This document shows, piece by piece, positions 42,600 to 52,309 of a stretch of DNA of 64,000 nt (position 1 is its first letter; each line of letters opens with the position of its first letter). Under the pieces are notes generated by a model. It was not told the DNA's origin, did no database searches, and worked only from the letters and a program-made list of their open reading frames with translations. Both the position numbers and the translations under genes were made by a program. Origin of the DNA: Fredinandcohnia onubensis (GTDB lineage Bacteria; Bacillota; Bacilli; Bacillales; Bacillaceae_L); contig NZ_NSEB01000004.1 in assembly GCF_002734215.1 (NCBI RefSeq), positions 379,954-443,953 of the forward strand, in the 5' to 3' direction.

Positions 42600-43349
42600 T
42601 CATTTATTTTTATCTAACTTTTCCAACTCTGAAACAATGACTGTTTGGATCTCATCATTTCCAATGGCCCCTCTATGAAAGGTGTTTGAATCCAACCAAT
42701 AGAGTAGTCGGAAGGATACTCCATTAGTAAGCTCTATTTCTATAAAAACACGCTCACCTTCAAATTTGCCCGTTTTATATAATGTATTTAAATCACCTAA
42801 AACCAACGGATACCATGCCTCAATAAATTGTTTCTTTGATTCAGTTGAAAAAGTATGTAGGCGGCTACCGTCTTCGGTGCTTTCGAAATGTATGTTTTTT
42901 ACCAGTCCATCTAATGGATAAAGCTCGCCAGCCGTTTTGGCTTTCTTGTTTTCATCCACAACAAACACATCATCCCCCGCAGTTACGATGAAAGAGGAAG
43001 GATACCCTTTTACTTCGTAAATTGAGGTTTCTTCAGGTAAATAAGTCGCATCTCCATTTTTCATTACATGATCACTGCAGGCAAGCTCACTCATCATGAA
43101 CGAGACATTTCCAAGTTTTTCTCCTTTTTCAATGATCGAACTTTGTTCATCTGAAGCATCCGGAAAATGGTGTTCGTATTTTATATCGTTGATCATCAAG
43201 ACATCCACCCATTCAATCACTTCCCCATTGAGGCACCCTTCCGTATGATCGATAGATTGACTGTGACTTGGTGGTGTAGTAGTTTGCTTGTTGCATGAAG
43301 CTAACAAAATGGAAGCAAAAATTAAAATGAAGATTCCCCTTTTTATCAT
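42600..43349 (-). CDS. Hypothetical lipoprotein
   Basis: 249 residues. The signal peptide ends in LLASC (lipobox, Cys about 18). A hydrophilic, acidic domain follows (FMMSELACSDHVMKNGDATYLPEETSIYEVKGYPSSFIVTAGDD), with a beta-rich C-terminal half. Not recognised. The ATG at 43349 follows AAGGAGATG; an upstream in-frame ATG at 43382 lacks a site and would place the signal sequence internally. Divergent from uvrB. Confidence 0.75.
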   Translation of the reverse strand: MIKRGIFILIFASILLASCNKQTTTPPSHSQSIDHTEGCLNGEVIEWVDVLMINDIKYEHHFPDASDEQSSIIEKGEKLGNVSFMMSELACSDHVMKNGDATYLPEETSIYEVKGYPSSFIVTAGDDVFVVDENKKAKTAGELYPLDGLVKNIHFESTEDGSRLHTFSTESKKQFIEAWYPLVLGDLNTLYKTGKFEGERVFIEIELTNGVSFRLLYWLDSNTFHRGAIGNDEIQTVIVSELEKLDKNK

Positions 43350-43433
43350 AAAACATCTCCTTTGATTCAATTCTTTTTCCAAATTATAACATGTAGTATT
43401 TGTTTAGAAACTACAATTCAAATAAATAAAAAT

Positions 43434-43447
43434 CGAATATCAGTTCG
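43434..43447. promoter_or_regulatory. LexA (SOS) box of uvrBA
   Basis: CGAATATCAGTTCG, close to the Gram-positive SOS consensus CGAAC-N4-GTTCG (one mismatch, T for C). It lies just upstream of a TACAAT -10 (43478-43483, long 19-base spacing from TTGTTT). DNA damage induction of uvrBA is well known in Bacillus. Confidence 0.8.
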
Positions 43448-43549
43448 TATTTTTGTTTGTTTTAGGTCAGTTTGTGGTACAATATTTCTATCGAGAAAAA
43501 GTCAGTGGAAAATTACATAAAACGATAAGAATGGATGGGAGGAACGTAA

Positions 43550-45529
43550 ATGAAGGATCAATTTGAGTTAGTCTCCAAGTATTCACCTCAGGGTGACCAA
43601 CCAAGAGCAATTCAAGAACTTGTGGATGGAATCAAAGCGGGCAAAAAGATTCAAACATTATTAGGTGCTACGGGTACAGGAAAAACGTTTACGATTTCGA
43701 ATGTAATCAATGAAGTAAATCGACCAACACTTATTATTGCCCACAATAAAACATTGGCAGGACAACTCTATAGTGAGTTTAAAGAGTTCTTTCCAAATAA
43801 CGCTGTTGAATATTTTGTTAGTTATTATGACTACTTCCAGCCAGAGGCTTATGTTCCATCATCTGATACATATATCGAAAAGGATTCAAGTGTGAATGAT
43901 GAAATTGATAAATTACGACACTCTGCAACATCTTCCCTTTTTGAACGGCGCGATGTCATCATTATTGCCAGTGTATCTTGTATTTATGGCTTGGGTTCTC
44001 CTGAGGAATATAGGGAACTCGTTGTTTCCCTACGAACAGGAATGGAAATTGAACGAAATGAGCTTTTACGCAAATTAGTGGATGTTCAATATGAACGAAA
44101 TGACATTGACTTCCGGCGCGGAACCTTCCGTGTAAGAGGGGACGTCGTTGAAATTTTCCCAGCCTCACGCGATGAGCACTGTATTCGCGTGGAGTTTTTT
44201 GGTGATGAAATTGATCGGATTCGTGAGGTTGATGCATTGACCGGTGAAATACTGGGTGAACGTGAGCATGTTGCGATATTCCCGGCATCCCACTTCGTTA
44301 CCCGTGAAGAAAAAATGCAAATTGCGATTAAAAATATTGAGGCAGAGCTAGAAGAACGGTTAGCTGAACTTCGTGAAGATGGTCAACTATTACAAGCTCA
44401 GCGTCTAGAACAACGGACGAATTATGATCTTGAAATGATGCGCGAAATGGGCTTTTGTTCAGGTATTGAAAACTATTCGCGCCATCTAACCTTACGACCA
44501 CCAGGTTCAACACCCTATACTTTAATGGATTATTTTCCAGAGGATTTGTTAATTGTCGTTGATGAATCGCATGTGACATTGCCTCAGATTCGAGGCATGT
44601 TTAATGGGGACCAAGCAAGAAAACAAGTACTGGTTGATCACGGATTCCGTCTTCCTTCTGCAATGGATAACCGTCCACTGCGATTTCAGGAATTCGAAAA
44701 GCATATTAATCAAATCATTAACGTTTCAGCAACACCTGGACCGTACGAGATCGAGCATACAGACGAAATGGTTGAACAAATTATTCGTCCAACAGGATTA
44801 CTTGACCCAATTATCGAGGTTCGGCCAATTCAAGGTCAAATTGATGACTTATTAGGTGAAATCCAAGACCGTGTTAATAAAAATGAACGAGTCCTGATTA
44901 CTACCTTAACGAAAAAAATGTCTGAGGATCTAACGGATTACTTGAAGGACGTTGGGATCAAGGTAAATTATTTGCACTCAGATATAAAAACACTAGAGCG
45001 GATTGAAATTATTCGTGACCTTCGTTTGGGTAAACATGATGTTTTAGTTGGTATCAACCTGCTTCGTGAAGGGCTGGATATTCCAGAAGTCTCACTTGTT
45101 GCCATTCTTGATGCTGACAAGGAAGGGTTCCTGCGTTCGGAACGCTCACTCATCCAAACAATTGGTCGTGCCGCTCGAAATGCTAATGGCAGAGTAATCA
45201 TGTATGCAGATAAGATGACGAAATCGATGGAAATTGCAATTAATGAAACAAAGCGTCGTCGTGAAATGCAAGAGGAATATAACAAAAAGCATGGTGTTAC
45301 GCCACAAACCATTAAAAAGGATATTCGCGATGTCATTCGTGCTACAACTGCAGCCGAAGATACAGAAACCTATGAAACAGTACCTAAGTTAACTGGATTA
45401 TCGAAGAAGGAACGCGAAAAGGTAATTGCTGAAATGGAAAATGAAATGAAGGAAGCAGCAAAAGCACTTAATTTTGAACGAGCAGCTGAATTACGTGATT
45501 TAATTTTGGAGTTAAAAGCGGAAGGATGA
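43550..45529 (+). CDS. uvrB: Excinuclease ABC subunit B
   Basis: 659 residues. Helicase-like damage-verifying subunit of nucleotide excision repair. Walker [11 protein letters not shown] (about residue 39), the beta-hairpin region [21 protein letters not shown], helicase motifs IVDESH in [23 protein letters not shown], and [15 protein letters not shown] and QTIGRAARN near motif V/VI. The C-terminal UVR motif [10 protein letters not shown] contacts UvrC. Full length. Eight bases before uvrA, same operon. Confidence 0.97.
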   Translation: MKDQFELVSKYSPQGDQPRAIQELVDGIKAGKKIQTLLGATGTGKTFTISNVINEVNRPTLIIAHNKTLAGQLYSEFKEFFPNNAVEYFVSYYDYFQPEAYVPSSDTYIEKDSSVNDEIDKLRHSATSSLFERRDVIIIASVSCIYGLGSPEEYRELVVSLRTGMEIERNELLRKLVDVQYERNDIDFRRGTFRVRGDVVEIFPASRDEHCIRVEFFGDEIDRIREVDALTGEILGEREHVAIFPASHFVTREEKMQIAIKNIEAELEERLAELREDGQLLQAQRLEQRTNYDLEMMREMGFCSGIENYSRHLTLRPPGSTPYTLMDYFPEDLLIVVDESHVTLPQIRGMFNGDQARKQVLVDHGFRLPSAMDNRPLRFQEFEKHINQIINVSATPGPYEIEHTDEMVEQIIRPTGLLDPIIEVRPIQGQIDDLLGEIQDRVNKNERVLITTLTKKMSEDLTDYLKDVGIKVNYLHSDIKTLERIEIIRDLRLGKHDVLVGINLLREGLDIPEVSLVAILDADKEGFLRSERSLIQTIGRAARNANGRVIMYADKMTKSMEIAINETKRRREMQEEYNKKHGVTPQTIKKDIRDVIRATTAAEDTETYETVPKLTGLSKKEREKVIAEMENEMKEAAKALNFERAAELRDLILELKAEG

Positions 45530-45536
45530 CATAAAC

Positions 45537-48410
45537 ATGGCATTGGATAAAATAGTCGTCAAAGGAGCAAGGGCCCATAACTTAAAAAATATAGATGTTA
45601 CGATTCCGAGAGATCAACTAGTTGTCGTGACAGGTCTATCTGGTTCAGGAAAGTCATCCCTTGCATTTGACACCATTTATGCAGAAGGACAACGGCGCTA
45701 TGTCGAGTCCCTCTCTGCATATGCACGTCAATTTTTAGGACAAATGGATAAACCAGATGTTGATTCAATCGAGGGTCTTTCACCTGCGATTTCGATTGAC
45801 CAAAAAACAACAAGCCGGAATCCAAGGTCAACTGTTGGTACGGTTACAGAGATTTATGATTATTTGCGTTTATTATATGCTCGAGTAGGAAAACCGGTTT
45901 GTCCTAACCATGGAATCGAAATTACATCACAAACTGTTGAGCAGATGGTGGATCGCATATTAGAATACCCAGAACGGACAAAGTTACAGGTACTCGCTCC
46001 TGTTGTATCAGGGCGTAAGGGTGCCCATGTGAAAATTTTAGAGGATATAAAAAAACAAGGCTATGTCAGAGTTCGTGTCGATGGTGAAATGCTTGAGCTA
46101 TCAGATGACATCGAGCTAGAAAAGAATAAAAAACATTCAATTGAGGTTGTCATTGACCGAATTGTAGTAAAAGAGGGTGTAACGGCAAGACTATCTGATT
46201 CAGTTGAGGCTGCCCTTCGTTTAGGCGGAGGTAAAGTAATTGTTGATGTGATTGGAGAAGAAGAACTCTTGTTTAGTGAGCTCCATTCATGTCCAATTTG
46301 TGGTTTTTCCATTGGGGAGCTTGAACCAAGAATGTTCTCTTTTAATAGTCCATTCGGGGCATGTCCCGATTGTGATGGTTTAGGTAGCAAGCTTGAAGTC
46401 GACCCTGATCTCGTGATTCCGAACTGGGATTTATCACTTCGAAAGCATGCAATTGCACCATGGGAGCCAACAAGTTCTCAATATTACCCACAATTACTTG
46501 AATCAGTTTGTAACCACTACGGGATTGATATGGATATTCCGGTTAAGGATATCCCGAAGCATTTGATGGATAAAATCCTTTATGGAAGTGATGGGGAAGA
46601 AATCTACTTCTATTATGAGAATGACTTCGGTCAGAAACGTGAAAATAATATCGTTTTTGAGGGTGTTCTTCGAAATGTAGAAAGACGTTACAAAGAAACA
46701 AGCTCCGATTATATTCGTGAGCAAATGGAAAAATATATGGCTGAGCGGGCTTGCCCTTCATGTAAAGGATATCGGTTGAAAAAGGAAAGTCTGGCTGTTC
46801 TAATCTCAGGAAAACATATTTCTAATGTTACAGACTTTTCCATTAATGAAGCTTTTGAATTCTTCACTACTATTGAGCTTTCTGAAAAAGATATGAAAAT
46901 CGCGAACCTTATTTTTCGAGAAATCAAAGAACGACTCGGTTTTCTCGTTAATGTTGGATTAGATTATCTAACTCTAAGTCGTGCCGCAGGAACTTTATCC
47001 GGTGGTGAGGCTCAACGGATTCGACTAGCTACTCAAATCGGTTCGCGTTTAACAGGTGTTCTTTATATTTTGGACGAGCCGTCAATTGGGTTACATCAAC
47101 GAGATAATGACCGACTCATTGATACACTAAGGACAATGAGAGATATTGGGAATACATTAATTGTTGTTGAGCACGATGAAGATACGATGCTAGCTGCTGA
47201 TTATTTAATCGACATCGGGCCGGGAGCTGGAATTCATGGGGGAGAGATTATCGCTGCGGGAACTCCTAAAGAAGTAATGGACGACCCGAATTCCTTAACA
47301 GGACAATACCTCTCAGGTAAAAAGTTCATCCCACTACCAAGCGAAAGAAGACAGCCGGATGGACGCTACGTAGAAGTTATTGGTGCAAAGGAAAATAACC
47401 TGAAAAATGTATCAGCTAAGTTTCCACTTGGTTTGTTCATTGCTGTTACAGGTGTATCAGGATCAGGTAAGAGTACTTTGGTAAATGAAATTCTCCATAA
47501 ATCATTGGCTCAGAAACTGAACCGAGCAAAAACAAAACCTGGTGAACACAAGGAAGTTAAAGGGATTGAACAATTAGAAAAAGTAATCGACATTGACCAA
47601 TCTCCAATTGGACGAACACCTCGATCAAATCCAGCTACATACACAGGCGTCTTTGATGATATTCGTGATCTGTTCGCTAATACAAATGAAGCAAAGGTAA
47701 GAGGTTATAAGAAGGGCCGTTTTAGTTTCAATGTTAAAGGCGGACGCTGTGAAGCCTGCCGTGGTGATGGAATTATTAAAATCGAAATGCACTTCCTGCC
47801 AGATGTGTATGTACCATGTGAGGTATGTCATGGGAAACGCTACAACCGTGAGACATTAGAAGTTAAATACAAGGACAAAAACATATCAGATATATTAAAT
47901 ATGACAGTTGAGGATGCATTATCCTTTTTCGAAAACATCCCACGTATCAAGCGTAAAGTTGAAACGTTATATGATGTTGGCCTAGGCTACGTTAAACTTG
48001 GACAACCCGCAACAACACTGTCTGGTGGAGAAGCACAACGCGTGAAGCTCGCATCTGAATTACATCGTCGCTCAAATGGTAAGTCGTTTTATATTTTAGA
48101 CGAACCAACAACAGGCTTACATGTAGATGACATTGCAAGATTGCTTAAGGTCTTACAGCGACTTGTTGAAAATGGGGACACAGTCCTCGTTATCGAACAT
48201 AACCTCGATGTAATCAAAGCCGCGGACTACATTGTGGACCTCGGCCCAGAAGGTGGAGACAAGGGCGGTACCATCAATGGAACAGGTACTCCAGAAGACA
48301 TTACAAAAATCAAAGAATCCCACACCGGACGCTACCTAAAACCAGTGCTTGAACGCGACCGTCAGCGGATGAAAGAATTAATCAAAGAAAAAGAAACAGT
48401 TTCTAAATAA
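45537..48410 (+). CDS. uvrA: Excinuclease ABC subunit A
   Basis: 957 residues. ABC-type damage sensor. Walker A copies are GLSGSGKSS (about residue 32) and GVSGSGKST (about 640); signatures [14 protein letters not shown] and [15 protein letters not shown]; Walker B copies [14 protein letters not shown] and [14 protein letters not shown]. Zinc modules CPICGF...CPDCDG and CEACRGDG...CEVCHGKRY are intact. Full length. Ends at a strong terminator. Confidence 0.97.
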   Translation: MALDKIVVKGARAHNLKNIDVTIPRDQLVVVTGLSGSGKSSLAFDTIYAEGQRRYVESLSAYARQFLGQMDKPDVDSIEGLSPAISIDQKTTSRNPRSTVGTVTEIYDYLRLLYARVGKPVCPNHGIEITSQTVEQMVDRILEYPERTKLQVLAPVVSGRKGAHVKILEDIKKQGYVRVRVDGEMLELSDDIELEKNKKHSIEVVIDRIVVKEGVTARLSDSVEAALRLGGGKVIVDVIGEEELLFSELHSCPICGFSIGELEPRMFSFNSPFGACPDCDGLGSKLEVDPDLVIPNWDLSLRKHAIAPWEPTSSQYYPQLLESVCNHYGIDMDIPVKDIPKHLMDKILYGSDGEEIYFYYENDFGQKRENNIVFEGVLRNVERRYKETSSDYIREQMEKYMAERACPSCKGYRLKKESLAVLISGKHISNVTDFSINEAFEFFTTIELSEKDMKIANLIFREIKERLGFLVNVGLDYLTLSRAAGTLSGGEAQRIRLATQIGSRLTGVLYILDEPSIGLHQRDNDRLIDTLRTMRDIGNTLIVVEHDEDTMLAADYLIDIGPGAGIHGGEIIAAGTPKEVMDDPNSLTGQYLSGKKFIPLPSERRQPDGRYVEVIGAKENNLKNVSAKFPLGLFIAVTGVSGSGKSTLVNEILHKSLAQKLNRAKTKPGEHKEVKGIEQLEKVIDIDQSPIGRTPRSNPATYTGVFDDIRDLFANTNEAKVRGYKKGRFSFNVKGGRCEACRGDGIIKIEMHFLPDVYVPCEVCHGKRYNRETLEVKYKDKNISDILNMTVEDALSFFENIPRIKRKVETLYDVGLGYVKLGQPATTLSGGEAQRVKLASELHRRSNGKSFYILDEPTTGLHVDDIARLLKVLQRLVENGDTVLVIEHNLDVIKAADYIVDLGPEGGDKGGTINGTGTPEDITKIKESHTGRYLKPVLERDRQRMKELIKEKETVSK

Positions 48411-48416
48411 ATGTAG

Positions 48417-48455
48417 AATCCCGATTTGTGAACAGAGCAAATCGGGATTTTTTAT
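48417..48455 (+). terminator. Terminator of uvrBA
   Basis: AATCCCGATTTG / CAAATCGGGATT stem with a nine-base loop, then TTTTTTA. Confidence 0.9.
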
Positions 48456-48526
48456 AATGAAAACACACTCGAGTTAGGAAAATTATGGTATCCTACTAAT
48501 AGATTCTTAACTAACAGGTGATACAC

Positions 48527-49027
48527 ATGAAAGCAAGAGCTCAGAAAAAATTATTTGGCCTTTGGACAGGAGAATTATCAGCTGCCATTCTATTTCCGGT
48601 CCTCTGGTTACTCTATATTCCGACATTTGAATGGTCTGCTCATTATTTAACCACCTTTCCACATATATTTGCATTCTGTATTTTGGAATACATTTTGTTC
48701 CAAGGTAGTTATTATTGGTACTTGAAGTGGAGACGGGTCAGACAAGGTAAGAGTTCTTCTTTACCTGACAGTTATCTATCACGTTTTCGTTTCTTTAAGA
48801 GAAGTAATTTTGTATTACTTGTAGTGGGTTTACCCTTCCTTGTCTACCAAGCTACTTTTTCTAAAGGACTATATTGGTACCTTTTCTTATACGGATTTGC
48901 CATTATTGAACATATAAATTATTATCATATCCGTCTTTCCTACATGAGCATAGATGAAATAAAAGAGTTCATTCGCCAAAAGGGGGTTCGCCGATCAATT
49001 CTCGCAAGGGAGTTGGAGAAAAAGTAA
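48527..49027 (+). CDS. Hypothetical membrane protein (166 residues)
   Basis: Three to four hydrophobic segments (about 16-30, 42-62, 97-115 and 122-137). The C-terminal part is soluble (YMSIDEIKEFIRQKGVRRSILARELEKK). The polar piece SYYWYLKWRRVRQGKS separates the second and third helices. Family not recognised. ATG at 48527 after AGGTGATAC. Single gene between uvrA and the DoxX-like gene. Confidence 0.7.
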   Translation: MKARAQKKLFGLWTGELSAAILFPVLWLLYIPTFEWSAHYLTTFPHIFAFCILEYILFQGSYYWYLKWRRVRQGKSSSLPDSYLSRFRFFKRSNFVLLVVGLPFLVYQATFSKGLYWYLFLYGFAIIEHINYYHIRLSYMSIDEIKEFIRQKGVRRSILARELEKK

Positions 49028-49143
49028 ATCGATGTTCAACCATCCTAGTTCTAACAGAAATGTAATACCGTAAATATTACTGTAAGGGTTTATAAGGTAA
49101 TCTGTTTGAAAAGCGGCTATTCTAAAACCATACAAAGGGGATA

Positions 49144-49515
49144 ATGATGAAAATCACCATTCGCGTTATTGAAATTTTGTTGGGGACCATCTTTTTAGGA
49201 GCAGGCTTAAATGGATATGTTGTATTGTTTGGATTTGAGCCATTTGCGCCAACAAGTCCAGCTGCGATGGAATTTTTAGGAGATGGCTATTTACTAGCAA
49301 TGGAAAAAGGTGTTGAAATCATTGCAGGATTCTTACTGATTATTCGTAGGTATGTTCCGTTAGCCTTAGTTGTATTAGCCGGTTTAATAGTCAATATTTT
49401 AGCATTTCATATTTTTGTAGATTCAGAGTTGCTTCCATTGGCTATTATCATCACAGTATTTGAAGGAATATTAGTCTGGACTTACCGCGAAAACTTTAAA
49501 GGGCTTTTAATGTAA
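49144..49515 (+). CDS. DoxX-like small membrane protein
   Basis: 123 residues, four hydrophobic segments. Family features of DoxX/DoxD-like proteins: IRVIEILLGTIFLGAGLNGYVVLFG near the start, KGVEIIAGFLLIIRRYVPLALVVLAGLIVNILAFHI in the middle and a last helix ending VWTYRENFKGLLM. Possible role in quinone-linked or redox processes at the membrane; function unproven. AAAGGGGATA precedes two ATGs. The first REP-like hairpin of this region starts at its stop codon. Confidence 0.75.
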   Translation: MMKITIRVIEILLGTIFLGAGLNGYVVLFGFEPFAPTSPAAMEFLGDGYLLAMEKGVEIIAGFLLIIRRYVPLALVVLAGLIVNILAFHIFVDSELLPLAIIITVFEGILVWTYRENFKGLLM

Positions 49516-49538
49516 CCACAGGGACGGTTCTTGTGGTT
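49514..49538 (+). repeat. REP-like hairpin, copy 2 (core GGGACGGTTCT)
   Basis: AACCACA and TGTGGTT flank GGGACGGTTCT. It begins at the stop of the DoxX-like gene, 45 bases upstream of the true terminator. One of the family associated with the RAYT gene at 51 kb. Confidence 0.8.
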
Positions 49539-49553
49539 TGATGAAACAGGAAG

Positions 49554-49597
49554 ATCCCGATTTGCGAAAATATGCAGATCGGGATTTCTATTTTTTC
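49554..49597 (+). terminator. Terminator of the DoxX-like gene
   Basis: ATCCCGATTTGC pairs with GCAGATCGGGAT (one G-T pair) with an eight-base loop, followed by TTCTATTTTTTC. The following 49598-49783 is extremely AT-rich and shows no gene or clear motif. Confidence 0.75.
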
Positions 49598-49783
49598 TTG
49601 CCCTTGAATCCCCACATTATGAAAAGAATGATATAATTTAACTTTATTAGTAAATCTAATTTTTAAAATTTATTGATTATTGTTTATTGCATTATATTAT
49701 TTTGTATTAAAGTTTATTTTTTTACATAAACTCACGAATTAAAACAATAATGAAGAAAAAGAAAATGTAAGGGAGTTTTTAAC

Positions 49784-50722
49784 ATGGAACATCGTAATAA
49801 AATTATAGACTGTACTATTCGTGATGGTGGGTTAGTTAACAATTGGGACTTTAGTGTCGAATTTGTTCAAGACTTGTATAATTGCCTAAGTGCAGCTGGT
49901 GTGGAATACATGGAGATTGGCTACAAAAATTCGCCTAGGCTACTCAATGCGACTGAGCCTAATCCATGGAGGTTTCTTGACGATAACTTCCTTAAAGAAA
50001 TTATTCCTGAGAAAAAAACGACGAAGCTATCTGCTCTGGTAGATATTGGGCGTGTTGATCCTGCTGACATACTACCCCGTGAGGAAAGTGTTCTAGATAT
50101 GATTCGAGTTGCATGCTATGTACGTGAAGTAGATAAAGGCTTGGAGCTTGTAAAAATGTTTCATGACCTAGGCTACGAGACGTCACTTAACATCATGGCT
50201 TTATCTAGTGTTCCTGAACGTCAGCTTATTGAAGCGTTTGAAATGGTGAAGGCAAGTCCTGTCGACGTTGTCTATATTGTTGACTCATTTGGAAGCTTAG
50301 CTCCTACCGATATTGAGCATCAAGTGAAGAAGTTCCAAGAGATGCTTCCTAATAAACAGCTTGGAATACATACGCATAACAACATGCAATTAGCATTCGC
50401 CAATACATTAGCTGCGATGAGAAACGGAGTTACTTATCTTGATTCGTCTGTTTATGGTATGGGTCGTGCGGCTGGTAACTGTCACACAGAGCTTCTCGTT
50501 AGTTACATACAAAAAAGTAGTTATGAGATTAAGCCAGTTCTCGGTATCATTGAGAAGCATATGATAGAAATGCGACAAAAGTGGGAGTGGGGCTATATCA
50601 TTCCTTACATGATCTCCGGTATGCTTAATGAACATCCACGTGTCGCTATGGCCTATCGTAATAGTGCAGACCGTGATAACTATGTCGACTTTTATGACAA
50701 AGTAACATCACCTGAATCTTGA
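49784..50722 (+). CDS. HMGL-like aldolase-domain protein
   Basis: 312 residues, TIM-barrel of the DmpG/HMG-CoA lyase/isopropylmalate synthase superfamily. IIDCTIRDGGLVNNWDFS contains the divalent-metal Asp and the catalytic Arg (D-x-x-x-R-D). VDVVYIVDSFGSLAP is the mid-barrel strand and HTHNNMQLAFANTLAAM provides the two metal His. YGMGRAAGNCHTELLV is a conserved glycine-rich loop. Carbon-carbon lyase chemistry is likely; substrate unknown. AGGGAG precedes the ATG. It sits between REP-like hairpins at 49514 and 50731, within an apparent insertion between uvrA and yvlA. Confidence 0.85.
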   Translation: MEHRNKIIDCTIRDGGLVNNWDFSVEFVQDLYNCLSAAGVEYMEIGYKNSPRLLNATEPNPWRFLDDNFLKEIIPEKKTTKLSALVDIGRVDPADILPREESVLDMIRVACYVREVDKGLELVKMFHDLGYETSLNIMALSSVPERQLIEAFEMVKASPVDVVYIVDSFGSLAPTDIEHQVKKFQEMLPNKQLGIHTHNNMQLAFANTLAAMRNGVTYLDSSVYGMGRAAGNCHTELLVSYIQKSSYEIKPVLGIIEKHMIEMRQKWEWGYIIPYMISGMLNEHPRVAMAYRNSADRDNYVDFYDKVTSPES

Positions 50723-50730
50723 CTGGACTA

Positions 50731-50789
50731 GGAACCAAGGGGACGGTTCTTTTGGTCCCAATGGGAAAACCCGGGGACAAGTTTGTTCT
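50731..50789 (+). repeat. REP-like hairpins, copies 3 and 3b
   Basis: First element 50731-50760 with ACCAA / TTGGT or GGGAC / GTCCC pairing around GGGGACGGTTCT. A diverged second copy (GGGGACAAGTTTGTTC) follows at 50774-50789. They lie just upstream of the RAYT gene. Confidence 0.75.
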
Positions 50790-50796
50790 AAATAGG

Positions 50797-50835
50797 AATC
50801 CTGATTTGCTTAGACGCAGATTAGGATTTTTTTAA
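50797..50835 (+). terminator. Terminator after the aldolase gene
   Basis: AATCCTGATTTGC / GCAGATTAGGATT stem with a six-base loop, then TTTTTTTA. The remaining 50836-51022 holds only the RAYT ribosome binding site. Confidence 0.85.
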
Positions 50836-51022
50836 TGAAATATAAGAATTTATCAGTCAACAGTAGTCACTTTTATATTTGTACAGTTTTTTCCAATTAA
50901 TTATGATACTATAAATTTGATAAGTCTCTCTATACCACCATCCTCTCCTCTGTTTTAATAAACCTCCCTTTTTAGTTTCAAATTCCATATATTTTTAAAA
51001 ACCCGAATATGAGGTGATGTTT

Positions 51023-51787
51023 ATGCCCTAGGGCTGCAAGAAGAAAAAGTAGTACGAGTGTCTATCATGTCATTTTAAGGGGGATTAATCGTCAAATAAT
51101 ATTTGAAGAGCAAGAAGACTCATTAAAATTTTTAGAGACCCTTTATAGATTCAAAGATAAGTGTGGATATGAAATCTATGCGTATTGCTTAATGGGTAAT
51201 CATGTTCATCTTCTAATAAAGGAAGGGGGGAAGAAATTGGAAGGATAATGAGGCGTATTGGTGCAAGCTTTGTTTATTGGTACAACTTAAAGTATGAACG
51301 TAACGGGCACTTGTTTCAGGACCGATTTAAAAGTGATGTGGTTGAGGACCTTTCCTACTTGTTAAATGTACTTAGATATATTCACCAAAATCCATTAAAA
51401 GCCGGAATTGTTGGGAATGTTTCACATTACAAATGGAGTAGTTATAGTGAATATGTAGGAGATTCTAAATCTAAAATTATAGAAAAAGATTTTATTTTGG
51501 GCTTGTTCAATGCGGATAAAACGTTAGCTTTGACACATTTCAAAAAATTTCATATGGAAGAGTCTAACGAAGGATACCTTGATATCCAAGAAACTAGGAG
51601 AATTACTGACAAACAAGCAATTGAAATCATCAAAAATATCTGCAAAGTAAACCACTGTTTAGACCTCCAAAAGATAAATCCTGACGAACGAGATACACAC
51701 ATCAAAACCTTAAAATCCATTGGACTATCAACTAGGCAAATAGCAAGACTTACCGGAATAAGCCGTAAAGTAATATTAAAAGCATAG
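51023..51787 (+). pseudogene. REP-associated tyrosine transposase (RAYT, IS200-like Y1 fold), two frameshifts
   Basis: Read with two single-base corrections, this is a RAYT of about 254 residues. It has an N-terminal start of the type PRAARRKSSTSVYHVILRGI, the HUH motif GNHVHLL (His-Val-His) in YCLMGNHVHLLIKEGG, then NLKYERNGHLFQDRFKSD, the catalytic-Tyr helix LNVLRYIHQNPLKAG, and a C-terminal helical domain. The gene breaks at CCC (51026-51028, one C too many, giving an immediate TAG) and at G6 (51225-51230, one G too few). GAGGTGAT precedes the ATG. From 51248 the frame is open to the stop. REP-like hairpins flank both sides, as expected for a RAYT locus. Either decayed or affected by homopolymer errors. 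Confidence 0.8.
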
Positions 51788-51798
51788 AGGCCAATCGA

Positions 51799-51888
51799 GG
51801 GCCAAGGGGACGGTTCTCTGGTCCCGATAGAAAGATTATTCTAAGGAAAATCAGCCAGGAACCACTAGAACCGTCCCTATGGTTCCTT
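51799..51888. repeat. REP-like hairpins, copies 4 and 5 (copy 5 inverted)
   Basis: Copy 4 is 51799-51826, GGGCCAAGGGGACGGTTCTC then GGTCCC. Copy 5 is 51857-51888 in the opposite orientation: GGAACCA / TGGTTCC flanking AGAACCGTCCC. The facing pair resembles the BIME arrangement of REP elements and bounds the RAYT gene on its right. Confidence 0.8.
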
Positions 51889-51926
51889 TGTTCATCTAAG
51901 TCTCGAGGCTTATTTTTATAAAATCT

Positions 51927-51953
51927 TGAAACCAATTATATCTCGTTATCGTA
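51927..51953 (+). promoter_or_regulatory. SigW-type promoter of yvlABCD
   Basis: TGAAAC (51927-51932), a 17-base spacer and CGTA (51950-51953), matching the ECF sigma-W consensus TGAAAC / CGTA (usual spacer 16-17). In B. subtilis yvlABCD belongs to the sigma-W regulon. Confidence 0.8.
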
Positions 51954-51980
51954 TATAGAGGTATAAAGGGGAGATGGAGA

Positions 51981-52295
51981 GTGAATACGGATAAATTAAT
52001 TGCATCTTTGTGTTACTTCAGTGTTTTCTTCGCAGGGTTTATTTTACCACTCGTTGTTTATATCATAGTTCAAAATCCGGAAGTAAAAAGGCATGCCTTG
52101 CATGCGTTAATCTCACATATTATTCCAGTAGCGACAATCGTTTTTATTATCATTCCGTTTTTCTTTATATGGTCTGTGGAGGCATTTGTAGCAACTATGC
52201 TGCTAGTATTCATCCTATTAGCGATCATTAACGTCGGAATTGTGATTTGGAACATTGTAAAGGGAATTCAAGTATTAGCTCAAGAAGAACTTTAA
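51981..52295 (+). CDS. yvlA: YvlA-like DUF4870 membrane protein
   Basis: 104 residues from a GTG start preceded by GGAGATGGAGA. Three hydrophobic segments with the DUF4870 pattern: DKLIASLCYFSVFFAGFILPLVVYIIVQNPEVKRHALHAL at the start and NIVKGIQVLAQEEL at the end. First gene of the four-gene yvl operon and directly downstream of the SigW-type promoter. Function unknown; likely envelope stress adaptation. Confidence 0.85.
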   Translation: MNTDKLIASLCYFSVFFAGFILPLVVYIIVQNPEVKRHALHALISHIIPVATIVFIIIPFFFIWSVEAFVATMLLVFILLAIINVGIVIWNIVKGIQVLAQEEL

Positions 52296-52309
52296 GGGAG
52301 GAAGGAACC

